A stretch of 64,000 nt of DNA, from NCBI GenBank assembly GCA_014058105.1, contig JACGCM010000178.1, positions 1-64,000 on the forward strand, read 5' to 3'. The notes beneath the pieces were generated by a model. It had not been told where the DNA came from, did not search any database, and saw nothing but the letters and a program-made list of their open reading frames with translations. Positions 35,020 to 47,046 of this stretch are shown here, piece after piece. The DNA comes from Kingdonia uniflora (lineage: Eukaryota > Streptophyta > Magnoliopsida > Ranunculales > Circaeasteraceae). A program made the translations under genes and the position numbers. Position 1 is the first letter of the stretch. Each line of letters opens with the position of its first letter.

Positions 35020-35830
35020 CATTAAAATAGATGAAAGCTAGTATGACCATTGCCTTATCTTGTGTCTGGTGAGGTCTTTGATATAAAACAAAAATTTTAC
35101 ATTCATTTTAATCGCAGAAATGGGTTGAGTTAAACCAAGTTAAAACTTGATTAGAACTATAGAAATGTCACAGACATATTAAAAGAGATGAAAGCTAGTA
35201 TGACCTTTGCCTTATCTTATGCCTTGTTGAGTCTTTGATGTAAAACAAGTTTCTACACTTGCTACAATCGCAAAGATTTAGTAGAGTCAGCCAAACCAAG
35301 TGATATCCTTGATCCAGCCGGTATAAATGATCCAAACAAGTTGAAAAAGATGAAGACTAGTATTACCTTTGCCTTATATGAAACAAGTTTCTACACTTGC
35401 TATAATCGCAGAGATTTAGTAGAGTCAGCCAAACCATGTGATATCCTTAATCCAGGCAGTATAAATGGTCCAAACAAGTTGAAAAAGATGAATACTAGTA
35501 TTGCCTTTTCCTTATCTCTTGTTTGGTAGAGTATTTGATATGAAACAAGTTTCTACACTTGCTACAATCGCAGAGATTTAGTAGAGTCAGCCAAACCAAG
35601 TAATATCCTTGATCCAGTCGGTATAAATGATTCAAACAAGTTCAAAATGATGAAGACAAGTATTACCTTTGCCTTATCTCTTGTTTGGTAGAGTCTTTGA
35701 TATGAAACAAGTTTCTACACTTGCTACAATCGCAGAGATATTGTAAAAGAAGTCAAATCAAGTGATATCCTTTATCTAACTTGGATAAGATCGATTGTAA
35801 GCTAGTATTATATATGCTTTAATCTGTAAA
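35020..35830. repeat. Element B tandem array, unit about 160 bp
   Basis: Phrases such as GACTAGTATTACCTTTGCC, AAACAAGTTTCTACACTTGC and AATCGCAGAGATTTAGTAGA recur. The tag (G/A)CTAGTAT is at about 35038, 35194, 35356, 35494 and 35656, giving spacings of about 156, 162, 138 and 162; the short one has an internal deletion. The array lies between the stop codons of pol (minus) and the antisense gene (plus). Confidence 0.9.
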
Positions 35831-35999
35831 ATGTGGTCGAATGTTCGTGAAGAGAATGATTTTTATTCAAAAAAAGCTTTCATTGATAAGTTCAGAATTT
35901 ACATTGGATGGAGATAAGAATTTTACTTTTGGAATTGAAAAACAAAAAGCGAACAATGGAAATCAAGTAGTAAGACGTCTAACGATAGTACCGTTTCAG

Positions 36000-36782
36000 T
36001 CGCCTAGTGTTCCAAGGATTTGAAATGGGGACTTCATCTTCTATCATGAGATAGTATGATCGCAGGCCTGAGAGACCTATGATAATGAATGGACCCTCCT
36101 AATTATCGTCTAATTTTCCAGCGTGAGGCTCTTTGCGATGTTGAGGAATTTCTCTGAGGACGAGGTCTTTAATTTGGAAAGTACAGCTCCTGACTCGGCT
36201 ATTAAATGATCTGACAAGCATATGATGATATCGACTTAGGTTAGCGATGACACATTCCCTGGTCTCATCTATCATATTGAGGTTGCAAGCCAATTCAAGC
36301 TCATTTTCCTCATCAGTCAGCTCAAGATCGCAAACTGGATGATGATATTCAGAGGGAATGACAGCCTCAGTACCGAAAGCAAGGAGGAATGCGGTACACC
36401 CAGTGGATTATGAGGTAATTCGCGAACCTAATTTCCTTTTTTCTGTGAGTGAAGCCAATTTTTGAGTCCATCCACGGTGGTTTTGTTGGTGATTTTGTCT
36501 TGGCCATCGCCTTTAGGGTAGTATGGAATTGATGGTGAGTGGATAATATTATGGCGGTTTAGGAAGGTTACGACCTTATCTCCCATAAATTGGGGCCAGT
36601 TTTCGATACAAATTATATGGGGGCACCGAATCGAGTGATTATGTGGTTCCAAATAAAAGAGATGACCTCTTCTTATCCAGTTTGACATAGTGGAATTACT
36701 TATACCCATTCTGTAAAGTAATTGGTAGCTACGAGTAGGTGACGGTGATTACCTGGGGAGTTAAGGAATTTGCCGACGTGGT
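36000..36782 (-). pseudogene. Element B integrase, N-terminally deleted
   Basis: The frame 36428-36709 reads DKVVTFLNRHNIIHSPSIPY and KITNKTTVDGLKNWLHSQ, the integrase core around the catalytic Glu. The tail at 36099-36293 (SRYHHMLVRSFNSRVRS, VLREIPQHRKE) is the C-terminal part. Upstream the frame joins RNase H sequence near 36780, and the zinc-binding HHCC region present in A and C is gone. Confidence 0.8.
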
Positions 36783-38559
36783 CTACTGCACAGCTTTTGA
36801 ATGGCCAGAAAACCTCCACCCTGACGTAGTAATCCAGTCAGCTCGTTCGTCGAATGGCTTGGGGATTGGATTCTCTGGTGTGTCTTCGATAAGGTTCGGT
36901 TTGTACTCCTCCCACTCGGGATCCTCCACTAGAAAATTCGCGAGAATATTGGCAATGGCTTGACCTTTTTCAGAATAACGTTGTTTGAACTTGATATCAT
37001 GTTCTTCCAAACTGACTAACCACTGTTGCACTCTTCACGAATTCTCTTTTTTGGACAGAGCTTCCCAAAGTGGGTAGCTCGTCATAACTTTGACGAATTA
37101 TGCTTGGAAGTAGTGCTTGAGTTTTTGCAAAGTGTAATCAAGGGTGAGAAGAAGTGTCTAAATTTTAGAGTACCTTGTTTCGGTTGGTGTGAGTGTTTTG
37201 ATGATGAAGGTGACTGGTTTCTCTCTTATCCCTTCCAGGCGAATGAGAATAGAGCTAGGAGAAGTATCTGAGACTGCTAGGTAGATTATCAGTTCCTCAT
37301 TACCTACAGGGGTACTCATTATGGAAGACCTCCCCAAATAGATTTTGAGATCCTGAAAAGCTGCTTCGCATTCTGGTGTCCATGTAACTTCTGTAGTTGG
37401 GTAAACCTTTCCCCATTTGGCACACCCGCAGAGTAATTGGAATGGCCAACGGTAGCGGTCCGATGAATTAGAGACGAAACAGTTGATTGCGGCAATCTTG
37501 CCGGTGTATTTTTTAACGCCTTTTGTTGTCTTTGGAGAAGGCATGTCAAGGAGAGCCCGAATTTGATCCCGATCGGCCTTAATACCTTTCTTACTGATAA
37601 GGTGGCCTAGAAAGTGGCCAGAATGTACCTCGAATTGACATTTATTAGGGTTGAGACACATTCTGTAAGATCGAAGGATGTTGAATATAGTGTTGAGATC
37701 TAAGATGTGATCACTTGACTGTACGCTTTTGCACAAGAGATCGTCATTGTAGACTTCAACAATTTTCCCAGGTGTACTTTGGACATGGCAGTCATCAATC
37801 GTTGATAGGTGGTACCTATATTCTTAAGCCCGAGGGGCATGACTTTTTAACAATAAAGTCAACTTTTGGTGATGGACGTTGTCTTCTCTTGATCTTCGTC
37901 CAGAAGTGAAATTTGATTATACCCTGAAGCAGCGTCCATCATAGATAGGAGATCATGGCCTGCTATGGAATTGAGGATCTAATGAATATTTGAAAGTGGC
38001 AAACTTTCCTTTGGAGTATGTTTTTTCAGATTTGTAAAATCTACGTAAACTCAAACTTTTTCGTTTTTCTTTGGGACAACGATAATGTTGGATATCCAGT
38101 CCAGATAATTGGCTTCTCGAATGAATCCCACTTTCATTAATTTCTCGATTTCGCTGTTTACTTCATCTCGAAGATGAGGTAAAAGTTGTCGCTGTTTCTA
38201 TTTGACCTCTGTGGCATTGATATTGATGGCTAACTTGTGGCAAGCCATGACCGGATCGAGTCCAGGCATTTCTTTGAAAGACCATGTGAAAACATCTCGA
38301 TTGAGTTACAGGAACTGAATGAGAGCGTCTTTTTCATGATGAACCAGCTTGGTTCTGATGAACGTACCCCTGCTAGGTCCATCAATATTGACATATTCCG
38401 TGGGTTCCTCTGTAGGTGATTCATCGTCGAGGTGATCATTTTTTGGTATTACTATGCGGCTAATTTGTCTGAAGTATCAAAGATGGCAAAGACAGTATTT
38501 TCGCAAGCCCGAGAGAGTTCTAACTACCTCTGATCTCATAAATACTATTGTCGTGTTTG
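36783..38559 (-). pseudogene. Element B reverse transcriptase and RNase H
   Basis: The frame 37158-37736 covers NPNKCQFEVHSGHFLGHLIS, RDQIRALLDMPSPKTTKGV, WTPECEAAFQDLKIYLGRSS and a last block ending TETRYSKI: RT thumb, connection and RNase H. Just before it the catalytic motif reads VEVYNDDLLCKS (about 37740), so both Asp residues are kept. The RT N-terminal half (38000-38270) is present in broken frames. 36783-37031 (WLVSLEEHDIKFKQR) is the RNase H end and linker. Most of the second RNase H seen in A is deleted. Confidence 0.85.
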
Positions 38560-39359
38560 AATCAGAGTCCTTGATGATAGGTGGAAGCGATTGATTCTAT
38601 ATTGTGTATTTAGCAGCGGCCCATAATCCCAAGATTGTGAGATTTGGCATTGATGACATGGAAAACAACTTCAATAGTGGTTGGTCCTGCAGAAATAGGT
38701 AAGATAATCATGCCTACTCGCTCCTCTCTGGAGCCATTGAACCTACTGATGTCTGTGTCGCTCTGAATGACTTGGTCGGCCAAACCCATCTAGTCGATCG
38801 TACTCTGAAAAGGAATTTTAATACCGCTCCCAGTATTGAACATCGTTGTGTGCATGATAAACTGTTTCATCTTGAGCATTATGACAAACGCATTATGATG
38901 TGGAAAATTGACATGACTAGTATCACAATCCTCGAGGGAGATTCTGAGTCGGCGATTGCTCAACTCAGGAAGAAGTTTGGCTTCTTTGTCTTGGGGTGTA
39001 AGATCACAGTATTTCGAAAGCCTCCGGTGCTTTAATCGGTTGAAATTGGTGATCTGGAGATTTTGATCATGTTGCTGAGGTACATATAGTAGAGATGCTT
39101 TTCCAAAGCTCTATCCTTAACCTGATCAACTTCGACCTGCTTCTTATTGTTACCATCGTGGTATGACTTCAGGTCAACAATGTATTCGAGTATCCGTCCC
39201 TCCTTGAAAATGTACTCGCATAACCGCTGTAGAGCATAGAAATTGTCAGTAGTATGATGATTTACCTTATGATGTCGGTAAAATGGTTAATTCTCGATGG
39301 GCTTCAGTGGTTGAGTGACGTGGTAAAATGGGTCTTTCAATAGCAGTGGAAAAAATGTG
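38560..39359 (-). pseudogene. Element B protease and pre-protease linker
   Basis: Minus-strand pieces include NFYALQRLCEYIFKEGRILE and VKDRALEKHLYYMY (linker shared with D at 62800-62960). The protease side follows with FNGSREERVGMIILPISAGP and NAKSHNLGIMGRC. The catalytic aspartate segment is scrambled by frameshift. Order and similarity to A and D are clear. Confidence 0.75.
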
Positions 39360-40727
39360 GTGATTCAGACATTCAGCTTTGGGAAGACGGGTTTGTTTTG
39401 CAGACCCTTTTTCCATGGGTATCCAGGGTTCCCCTTGGTGCATTTTTGATCTCCCTGTTCCTCCTTAGATCTTCTGGTTTGATCTGTAGGTAGGGATTTG
39501 GTAGAGAGGACAGATTTATTAGACTTTTGTCTCTTTGACATCATCCTCTCCAAGTCGACGTAACTGTTGACTTTGGTAATCATCTCATCTAATGTCGCAG
39601 GTTTGTTAAGGAAGAGGTTTCTTTGGCCTTGCAGTCGAGCAGGAGAGCATTGGTGAAAGTGGTAACAAGTTCTTTTTGGTCAAAGTTATCCACTTTTCTT
39701 GCGAGTTTTAAGAATTTCTTTGAGAATTCTTTGAGTTTTTCTCTCTGTGACCGCTTAAGACCGATAAGAGAAATACAAGTTTTCCTCTTTTTCACTGTTG
39801 TGTGGACATGTCTTGATGAACTGCTTCTATAGTTAATCGAATGTGCAGATGGACTCCTCTGGAAGATAATGGAACCCTCGGAGTGGCTCCTCTTATAAAC
39901 TTGTGGTAAACAGACGACAGAAAATGTGCTTGAGATTGGAGTACAACCCCAATGAATCACGGTATTGCTGAATATGCTCCTTCAGATCAGTACCATTGTA
40001 TTTATGAATTTTGGGAGTATGGAAACCCTTCAGTATCTCCATATTGAATAGTTCTTTGGAAATTAGACTTCCTTGTAACTTCGTGGTATCGCCGGTAGTA
40101 CCCATAACATATGCCTAGATCAACTCCTTAATCCGTTGATCCATGAGTTCTTTTGTGATGTAATGATGTGTTGGTTGAATCGCTGGACGTACTGGTAGGG
40201 GATGATGAGTTCCCATACCTTTTCTCAAGCGATCTCATGCTAGAACTTGATGTAGATGTCACTGGTTTTCCTCCTGATGGATGGAATTCTGGTGGCCTCG
40301 ACTGACTTCTGATTAAACTTCTCCCCCCCAAATGGGTAGAGGGCCGCAGTTTGTGGGGTAAATTTCCGGAAATGGTTTAACTGGCGACTCCCCGAGGTCC
40401 CAATCTTTCCCTTGCTAAAATGCGGGAGGTCTCTGGAAGTTCATCGCGACCCCTGGCTGGAGGAGCCTGCTAAGTATTTTATAGAGCCTTAAGTACAGTC
40501 TGTATCGTCGTCATCTGATCTTCGTGCCATTTGAGCGTTGTCAAATGAGCTTGTCGTTCTGCATCGAGCTTTTTCTCACGGGGCTCGCGATCCTTTGTCA
40601 ACTGAAGTTCGAGTTCGGCGGATTTCTCTCTCACGCAGTGGAGATTCGTTCGTAAATCCATGAGTTGTCCCGAATCCACAAAAATTTTGAGCTGAGTTCC
40701 TGCGGCCGGTCATCTGGATGAAACCAT
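39360..40727 (-). pseudogene. Element B gag
   Basis: Starts at an ATG complementing 40725-40727, the same distance from the LTR as in A and D. A charged N-terminal coil (frame at 40479-40679) leads to the gag domain: GFHTPKIHKYNGTDLKEHIQ and YRDSLGLYSN (frame 39893-40105). After a frame change come KLKEFSKKFLKLARKVDNFD, then MITKVNSYVDLERMMSKRQK. Unlike A, the gag C-terminal half is retained. No zinc knuckle was found. Confidence 0.8.
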
Positions 40728-40777
40728 AATTGAAAATTGTAGTGAAAGACTGCCTTAGGATATCGTGGAAATACAAT

Positions 40778-40799
40778 CTTTCCCGCAGACAAAGCTAAA
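40778..40799 (-). other. Element B primer binding site, mutated
   Basis: Minus strand after the LTR: TTTAGCTTTGTCTGCGGG. Compared with TTTGGCGCCGTCTTTGGC in A, the conserved GGCGCC core is changed, so this site could no longer pair well with the primer tRNA. Confidence 0.65.
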
Positions 40800-41378
40800 T
40801 GTAATGGCCAAGTTCTATAAGCTCAAAATGATGAGGAATTAGCTATCACACCAACGAACTTGTAACAATATTCTAATGGAAAGTAAGAAATGGAAATAGA
40901 TGTTTTTAGCATGGAAAACCTCTGAACAGGTAAAAAACCACGACCTCGTATGGAGGATTTTTGTAAAAGTATCTTTATTGCTTGAAACGGGTATCTTTAT
41001 TACAAGTAATCTCTAAATATAGAAATGTTTTTGATCTCGAAAATAAAAAATTTGTGTAATTTTTCTGGTCCCTGTCTCTTTTGGAACTTTCCCTTTATAT
41101 AGGCTTTTCCTACAGCTCTTCATCGTGCTGGAGCACATTTTCCAAATAATGTGGTTAATGGTGGTTGACTGAATAACTAACGAGTTCGTGGGAGACAGGT
41201 ATCTTTGACTGAATAACATTTTTCGGGTTTATCTCAATCCACGTTCTTGAGTAGTTCGTGGGGCTGGTTGGAATGTTGACTGGAGTGTTTAAATATTATA
41301 AATGCGTGAGCCTGAGATTAAGGTAAATCGAGCTTCGTGAGCTAGATTTTTAGTGAGATCGAGGGATAAGTCTCTACA
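40800..41378 (-). repeat. Element B 5' LTR
   Basis: 579 bp, equal in length to the other B LTR. Minus-strand ends TGTAGAGAC and GGCCATTACA. Flanked on the right by ACAAC, the copy of the target duplication. Confidence 0.94.
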
Positions 41379-42595
41379 ACAACGAATGGAAAGGACTTCT
41401 TCCAGAAGATCCAAATGAGCGCTGGTAGCTGATCGACAACTCAAAGCGCTACACAGATAAAAATAGTTTTTTATATCGCCGTTTAGTTACGGGGCCTTAC
41501 CAAAAGTGCCTCTCTAAAAATTAAGCAGACGAGATGCTCCGTGATTTACATGAAGTGACTTGTGTCTCCCGCGCCACAGGTCAATCACTCGCAAATAGAG
41601 CCATTACACAAGGAGTATTCTTACCAGGCATGCGAAAGTAAGCAGAAAAGTACTTACGTAAATATGATACATGTCAATGGCATGGAAAAATGATACGTTT
41701 CCCTGCGCTTGATCTATATGTAAGCAAGGTGTTTTGGCCATTCAAAAGATGGGGGCTCGACATTGTCTGTGAATTTCTTAATTCTCCAGGTAACCGCCGA
41801 TACCTACTCATAGCTAAAGATTATTTTACAAAATGGGTAGAGGCAGTTCCACTCTGTCGAACCAAAGAAGAAGAGGTTATCTCTTTTATCTGGGAATACA
41901 TCATTACTCGGTTTGGATACTCCCACAAAATTCGTATCAATAATGTATCTCAATTCGTTGGAGAAAAAATTATAGTTTTCCTCAATAAACACAATATCAT
42001 ATATTAACCATCCAATCCCTACTACCCCCAAGGAAAGGGGCAAACAAAAATTACCAACAAAACCATCGTGGATGGAGTCAAGAAAAGGCTTCACTCACAG
42101 AAAAAAGGGAACTGGGTACGAGAATATCCTCATGTCCTATGGGCATATCGTGCCACTCCATATCAATCAATAGGCTAGACCCCATTCCTCCTTGCCTATG
42201 GGACTGAAGCCGTTATTCCATCAAAATACTATTATCCAGTCAAAGATCACAAGCTAACTGTCGATGAAAATGAGTTTGAATTGGCATGCAATCTCAAATG
42301 GATCAATGTGATTAAGGAACGCGCTATTTCTAACCTAGGTCGATATCACCATATGCTGGCAAGTTCATACAACAAGAGAGTCAAAAGCCATACTTTCCAA
42401 ATCGATGATCTCATCATCAGAGAAATCCCTCAACACAGAAAAAAGCTTTATACCGGGAAACTTACAGAAAATTGAGAGGGTTCATTCCTTATCACTGGTC
42501 TCACAGGCCTGGGTTCATATTACCTCATGACTGAGAAGGGAATTTATATCTCAAATCTTTGGAATACTAGGCGACTGAAACGGTACTATCGTTAA
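41379..42595 (+). pseudogene. Element A integrase
   Basis: Resumes after element B. Zinc-binding remnant near 41530-41690 (LHEVTCVSRATGQSLANRAI, CX2-type YDTCQWHG with one Cys lost). Core in the frame 41690-42007: WGLDIVCEFLN (first Asp), DYFTKWVEAVPLC, then RINNVSQFVGEK where the second catalytic Asp has become Asn. After a stop come PYYPQGKGQTKITNKTIVDG (Glu site changed to Lys in GKGQ) and HVLWAYRATPYQS. C-terminal part 42281-42475 (SNLGRYHHMLASSYN) and the stop at 42593-42595. Confidence 0.88.
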
Positions 42596-42719
42596 GACCT
42601 TCACTACTCTATTTTGAATTATCATTTTTTCCATTCAAAAAGTAAAATTTTTATCTCCATCTTATATACATCGTATTTTATTCAATGAAAACTTCTAAGT
42701 TCTTTCCAACACAACTCTC

Positions 42720-43420
42720 TACTTCATAGAAAATATATAGATTAAAGCATATGCAATACTAGCTTTCAATCGACCTCTATTTCGATTAAAGCAAGGATAA
42801 TACTCGCTTTGATTGTTTCTATACATACTCTAAGACTAAAATAAAGGTAATACTAGTTTTCAATCGAGGAACTCTACCAGACATAGGATAAAGAAAGGTA
42901 AAACTATCTTTCATTTCACTCAATATGGCTGCGATACTATATTCCAAGATTAATACAAAGGTAATACTAGTTTTCAATCGAGAAACTCTGCCAGACATAA
43001 GATAAAGCAAAGGTAAAACTAGCTTTCATCTCACTCAATATGGCCGCGACATTATATTCCGAGATTAAAACGAAGGTAATACTAGTTTTCAATCGAAGAA
43101 CTCTACCAGACATAAGATAAAGCAAAGGTAAAACTAGCTTTCATCTCACACAATATGGCTGCGACATTTTACTCCGAGATTAAAATAAAGGAAATACTAG
43201 TTTTCAATCGAGAAACTCTACAAGACATAAGATAAAGCAAAGGTAATACTATCTTTCATCTTACTTAATATGGCTATGACATTATACTCCAAGATTAAAA
43301 CAAAGGTAATACTAGTTTTTAATCAAGGAACTCTACCAGTCATAAGATAAAGTAAAGGTAAAACTAGCTTTCATCTCAATCAATATGTCTGCGACATATA
43401 CTTTTTCCAGGTTACGTATT
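42720..43420. repeat. Element A tandem array, unit about 115 bp
   Basis: The tag ACTAGTTTTCAATCGAG occurs at 42852, 42966, 43081, 43196 and 43311: spacings of 114, 115, 115 and 115. Each unit also has CCAGACATAAGATAAAGCAA and AATATGGCTGCGACA. It lies between the pol stop (42595) and the antisense stop (43427). Its core matches the B array in reverse orientation, as expected for the same element region. Confidence 0.93.
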
Positions 43421-43426
43421 AAACCG

Positions 43427-45549
43427 CTATAATGGATTCTTTTCGGTTGTTGGGAGGTCAGCTGCGCTTTTCCATCCAATAGGAGGACGACCAGTCATAT
43501 ATTCTCGTGCTTGAGCAGTCACAGCAATCCTACCCTGCTCTGCCAATTTAATAGGTCCAGAACCTAACTTTATTTCCATAGAGTTTATACATTTTCCTCA
43601 GTCTATATTAGCTCTGAAAATACATCCCTTATTTGACAAACAGTCGGGCAAGGTATCTCTCTCTAACTCAAGCCTTTTTAACTCTACTACAAAATAGGCA
43701 ATCACCGCCATTATCAACTCTGAGCACGATGCCTCGGGCATAACCTCCTTAGAAAAATTTGCTCACGCCGTCTGAAGGAGATTTTACAACCTCTCATACC
43801 AAGTTTATTGCCATTCCATTTCACTATTTATGCGAGACGTGAATTCGATGATTTCCCTCGCCTTCTCAACAGCTCTAGCTGATTCAGCCTGGTTCGTCGT
43901 CCTCCATTCTGCAATCTGAGCACGAAGTTCCTCAAGCTCCCTGTTTAAATCTTCCACAGCCAGAGATTTCTTTAACTATTCATTTTTCTTCTTTATTAAA
44001 ATTTCCTTACCCCTGATAACCCTCTCTAAGTCTAGTTCCCTGACAAGAGCAACGTCAAGCTTACTTTGTCACTCCCTTAATCGCTCATTTCCATTTTGTA
44101 CATGACCTTGAGTTCGAGCTACATTTCCTTTCAACTCTCTTATTTGAGCTGATAGGCTAACTACATCCCTTTAAACAAGGGAGAACTTGACGTTACTTTT
44201 ATTTTTCCTCGAGTACTATCCAGCCTTGGCATTTCTGGCACGCGAATTGGCCTGAGTCAAATCGGTCTTCAATTATGCCACCCTCTCATTCAACTTATCA
44301 CACTTCCTTTGTACCATCCGAAACTCCATATCTTTAGTAATTTCCCTTTACTAATTTTGGCATCCTTTTCCTCAATCTTCCGAGTGAGGTCATCAGCAGT
44401 TTGAGTTGCTTCAGGGAACTTGAAGTGTACCTTTACATGTGGATCTTCTTTATCATCATTTGCCTCTCTCATTCAATCAAACTCCACCGCAAACTCTTGG
44501 TTACATTGGCATATCTCATCTTCATTCAAGCGAGCTGTCTCCAATTCTACCTACACATCACAGATACAATATATTAAGTTCGATTCAGGATAATTACTAG
44601 ATACATACATCTCATTTCTAATGAAATTTCTATTTGTTGACATCTATTGTGTGAAACTACTTTAAAACTTATAGTCGAAGTACAATCTCAGCAGGATAAA
44701 TAATAACATATACTTCCAATTTTAAGGTACACATTCTCTATATTCTAATTTTTTTAATACTTTAATATTTTCTCTACACCATTGAGTGCTATTGCCCTTA
44801 AACTGATAGTAGGTTTTTGGTTTGTCTCTACACTTTAATTTTTAATTTGGAGTTTTAGACTAATGAAACATACAAATAAAATATTTCTTACCCTTTTTTA
44901 ACCTGTAGCTTTGCTTGCAAGGACAACAGGGGCACTGAGGCGACTTTCTCCTTAGCATGCCCACTCTCTAAGTATTTTATTATAAGCCGCATTTCCCTAA
45001 GTTTCTACAATAAGGTTTACAAAAACATCTTAGCCTACAAAATTTTATCCAACAAACAATATTCCATCAGATTACAACATTCAAAATGATTCATACAACT
45101 ATAGAGTCAACTTTTTACTCTACCTTCTCGTTTCCCCCTCTGGATGCACAGTGTCATCCCCATGTTGTTCCGCACCATTAGGGGAATGACACCGTCCAAC
45201 CTGTCTACAACTACAACAATAGCATCTTCTGCCTGATCATCTTCCTCCTCCACAACATATGTGTCTGCCATAATGTCGTTCACCTCAGCTTTGGAATACC
45301 GCATTTTAAAGAGGTGGTACCCAAGTCTATCATGTTGCATTACCACCTCCTCCATTTCCTTCTCGTTTCCGCTAATAGATCATTAATCTCCACCTCTTGA
45401 GAAGTATTTTGGGCAATAAATCGCTTCGCCTCCTTAGTTATGTCAGCTTTCAGTCGAGCTACTTTCTTCTCGAGCTTGGTCTTCCCCATTTTTCGCTCAG
45501 CATTCTCCTCCTCAACTCCGTGGCAGATTATCTTCATCAAACGAGCAGC
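43427..45549 (-). pseudogene. Element A antisense gene, coiled-coil exons
   Basis: Reads right to left from the acceptor at 45550. KLEKKVARLKADITKEAKRF (frame 45340-45540), then a block with LGYHLFKMRYSKAEVNDIMA (45107-45355). Intron 45005-45123, a short exon, intron 44551-44902, then the last exon including 44290-44472 (HVKVHFKFPEATQTADDLTR) and a stop at 43427-43429. Strongly helical, Lys/Glu-rich. Same exon order as in B and C. Stops break the last exon. No catalytic motif. Confidence 0.75.
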
Positions 45550-45632
45550 CTACAATAACAAACAACATCGACCATACTGTTAGCTTGAATAGCCATAAAA
45601 AGTTCATCATATATTCAAACCAATATACTTAC

Positions 45633-46142
45633 CATTTTGCTCAGCTCTTCCTCCCCATTGCGAGCTGCAAGCTGTGAGCCTTGCCCTTTCCTCCACCTCT
45701 TTTAGTTCGTGATCTATAACATGCTGATCCTCTACGACCTTCACCTTTATCAGTTCAGAAGGCTCAACCCTTCTCTTTTTTGTCTCTCCTGTGACCTCAC
45801 CACTTCTTGTGGTTCCAGAGCTTGAACCACGTTTCAACATCTTCTTCTTTGGAAACGTTCGGGCTAACTTTCTCAATGCAGTAGATTCTGGCACATCTGC
45901 GAAGTCCAATCCAGTGGCCTTTGGAAAAATAACTCGCCTCTCCCCATTAGTTTCCCTCATTTTGTTACCACTAGCGCCCGTCATTAGTCTCATTGTTTGA
46001 GACTTTTAAACTTTCTCAGACCGGCTGTTAGCACATTTCTTTATACTAATACAGATTTCTTTCTGTACAGCCTCGAGCTTGGTCGCTTCCCGAGCAACAG
46101 TATCCAGCAAAGACTCCTTCCTCGTCACCTTCGATTGAGGAC
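45633..46142 (-). pseudogene. Element A antisense gene, basic linker exon
   Basis: 510 bp between a TTGACAG acceptor (intron ends at 46143) and an AAATG/GTAAGT donor (45632). The frame 45607-45993 has SGNKMRETNGERRVIFPKAT, LRKLARTFPKKKMLKRGSSS and SGEVTGETKKRRVEPSELIK, with clusters of Lys/Arg such as ETKKRRVEP. It then runs into the 83-bp intron 45550-45632. Element C's 50999-51304 is the direct match (LSKLARMFPKNKMLK). Confidence 0.78.
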
Positions 46143-46237
46143 CTGTCAATCAACAACACATTATCACCAACAGAGCAACATACAATTTAAACATATCAAT
46201 CTTATACATTTACATTGTTATACTAACTTTGTTTAAT

Positions 46238-47046
46238 AGTTATACACAGAAGATCCATGGGTTCTTCATTATTTCTCTGAAGGAAATCACCCATCACCCA
46301 TATCATATTATCATTCCACATTTGACCTACTGAGTTCAGATCGAAAAAATGAGGCTGAGTCAAACTCGCAAAAAAATATCCCCCTCCACTTGCAGAATTT
46401 ATTTTTACCCCATAAAACTGTAAGATATTCACAGGAGATATCCTTATTTTAATCTCATCCTCCACCCACAACTTATTCAAAAATTCACAGACGTCTATCA
46501 CCTCCCACATGTTCACGTTCAACTGAATATGACATAGCCTGATGATGTTCATAATTCCCTTAGTCAGATTGTTTAGGGGAAGACTTAACCTATACTCCAA
46601 CTGAGAAAGGTAACATAGAAAACTCTCCTCCAAGTCGCCATGGACGTTTCCATCATAGTACTCCAAGGAGATCGATTCATTTAAACCCCTATATCTTTTC
46701 TCCTTCTTCAAATCAGCAAACAGAAAAAAGTATTCCTCCCCAGATCCAATATAACTCCTAAAATACCTACCGACATGTTCTACATAATTACCCCATCTTC
46801 CCCCTAGAGAAGCCTTGGCTTTACAAAACTCACTTAATATATCAGAATTTAGAGGATAGGTTATGAATTTTCTAGGGAAATCTAAAAATTGAATAACCAC
46901 TACTTTTTCCTCCCTATTAGATATTATATTCTCAGACGTTGCTGATTAAACAGAGTTCGATACCTTATTAACAGGTAAAGTATCTATATCAACTACAACT
47001 CTACAGATGATGGTTTGATCCTACACAATACTCCTCACGATTTGAC
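46238..47046 (-). CDS. Element A antisense gene, globular exon
   Basis: Opens after a CCTGTATGTAG acceptor (intron 47047-47246, donor GAAG/GTTAGT). It includes an uninterrupted 225-codon frame at 46223-46900. FLDFPRKFITYP, EFCKAKASLGGRWGNYVEHV, CYLSQLEYRLSLPLNNLTKG, LCHIQLNVNMWEVIDVCEFL and FYGVKI match element B's exon. Conserved Trp, Gly and Cys positions suggest a folded domain. The best family guess is the plant proteins named putative gypsy-type transposon or transposase proteins; function unknown. The 5' part near 46960 contains a stop. Confidence 0.75.

Larger units (their letters stand above)
27781..41378 (-). mobile_element. Ty3/gypsy element B inside element A
   Basis: 13,598 bp on the minus strand, bounded by two LTRs of exactly 579 bp and a perfect target duplication ACAAC (27776-27780 and 41379-41383). 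Reading right to left: LTR, primer site, gag, protease, RT, RNase H, integrase, tandem array, antisense gene, LTR. By eye the LTRs differ at roughly one position in nine, mostly transitions, so it is an old insertion, yet younger than A. All reading frames are broken. Confidence 0.96.

Noticed and set aside
42720..43420. Tandem array as a CRISPR array
   Set aside because: Units are about 115 bp and repeat along their whole length with no spacer/repeat alternation; the host is a plant.
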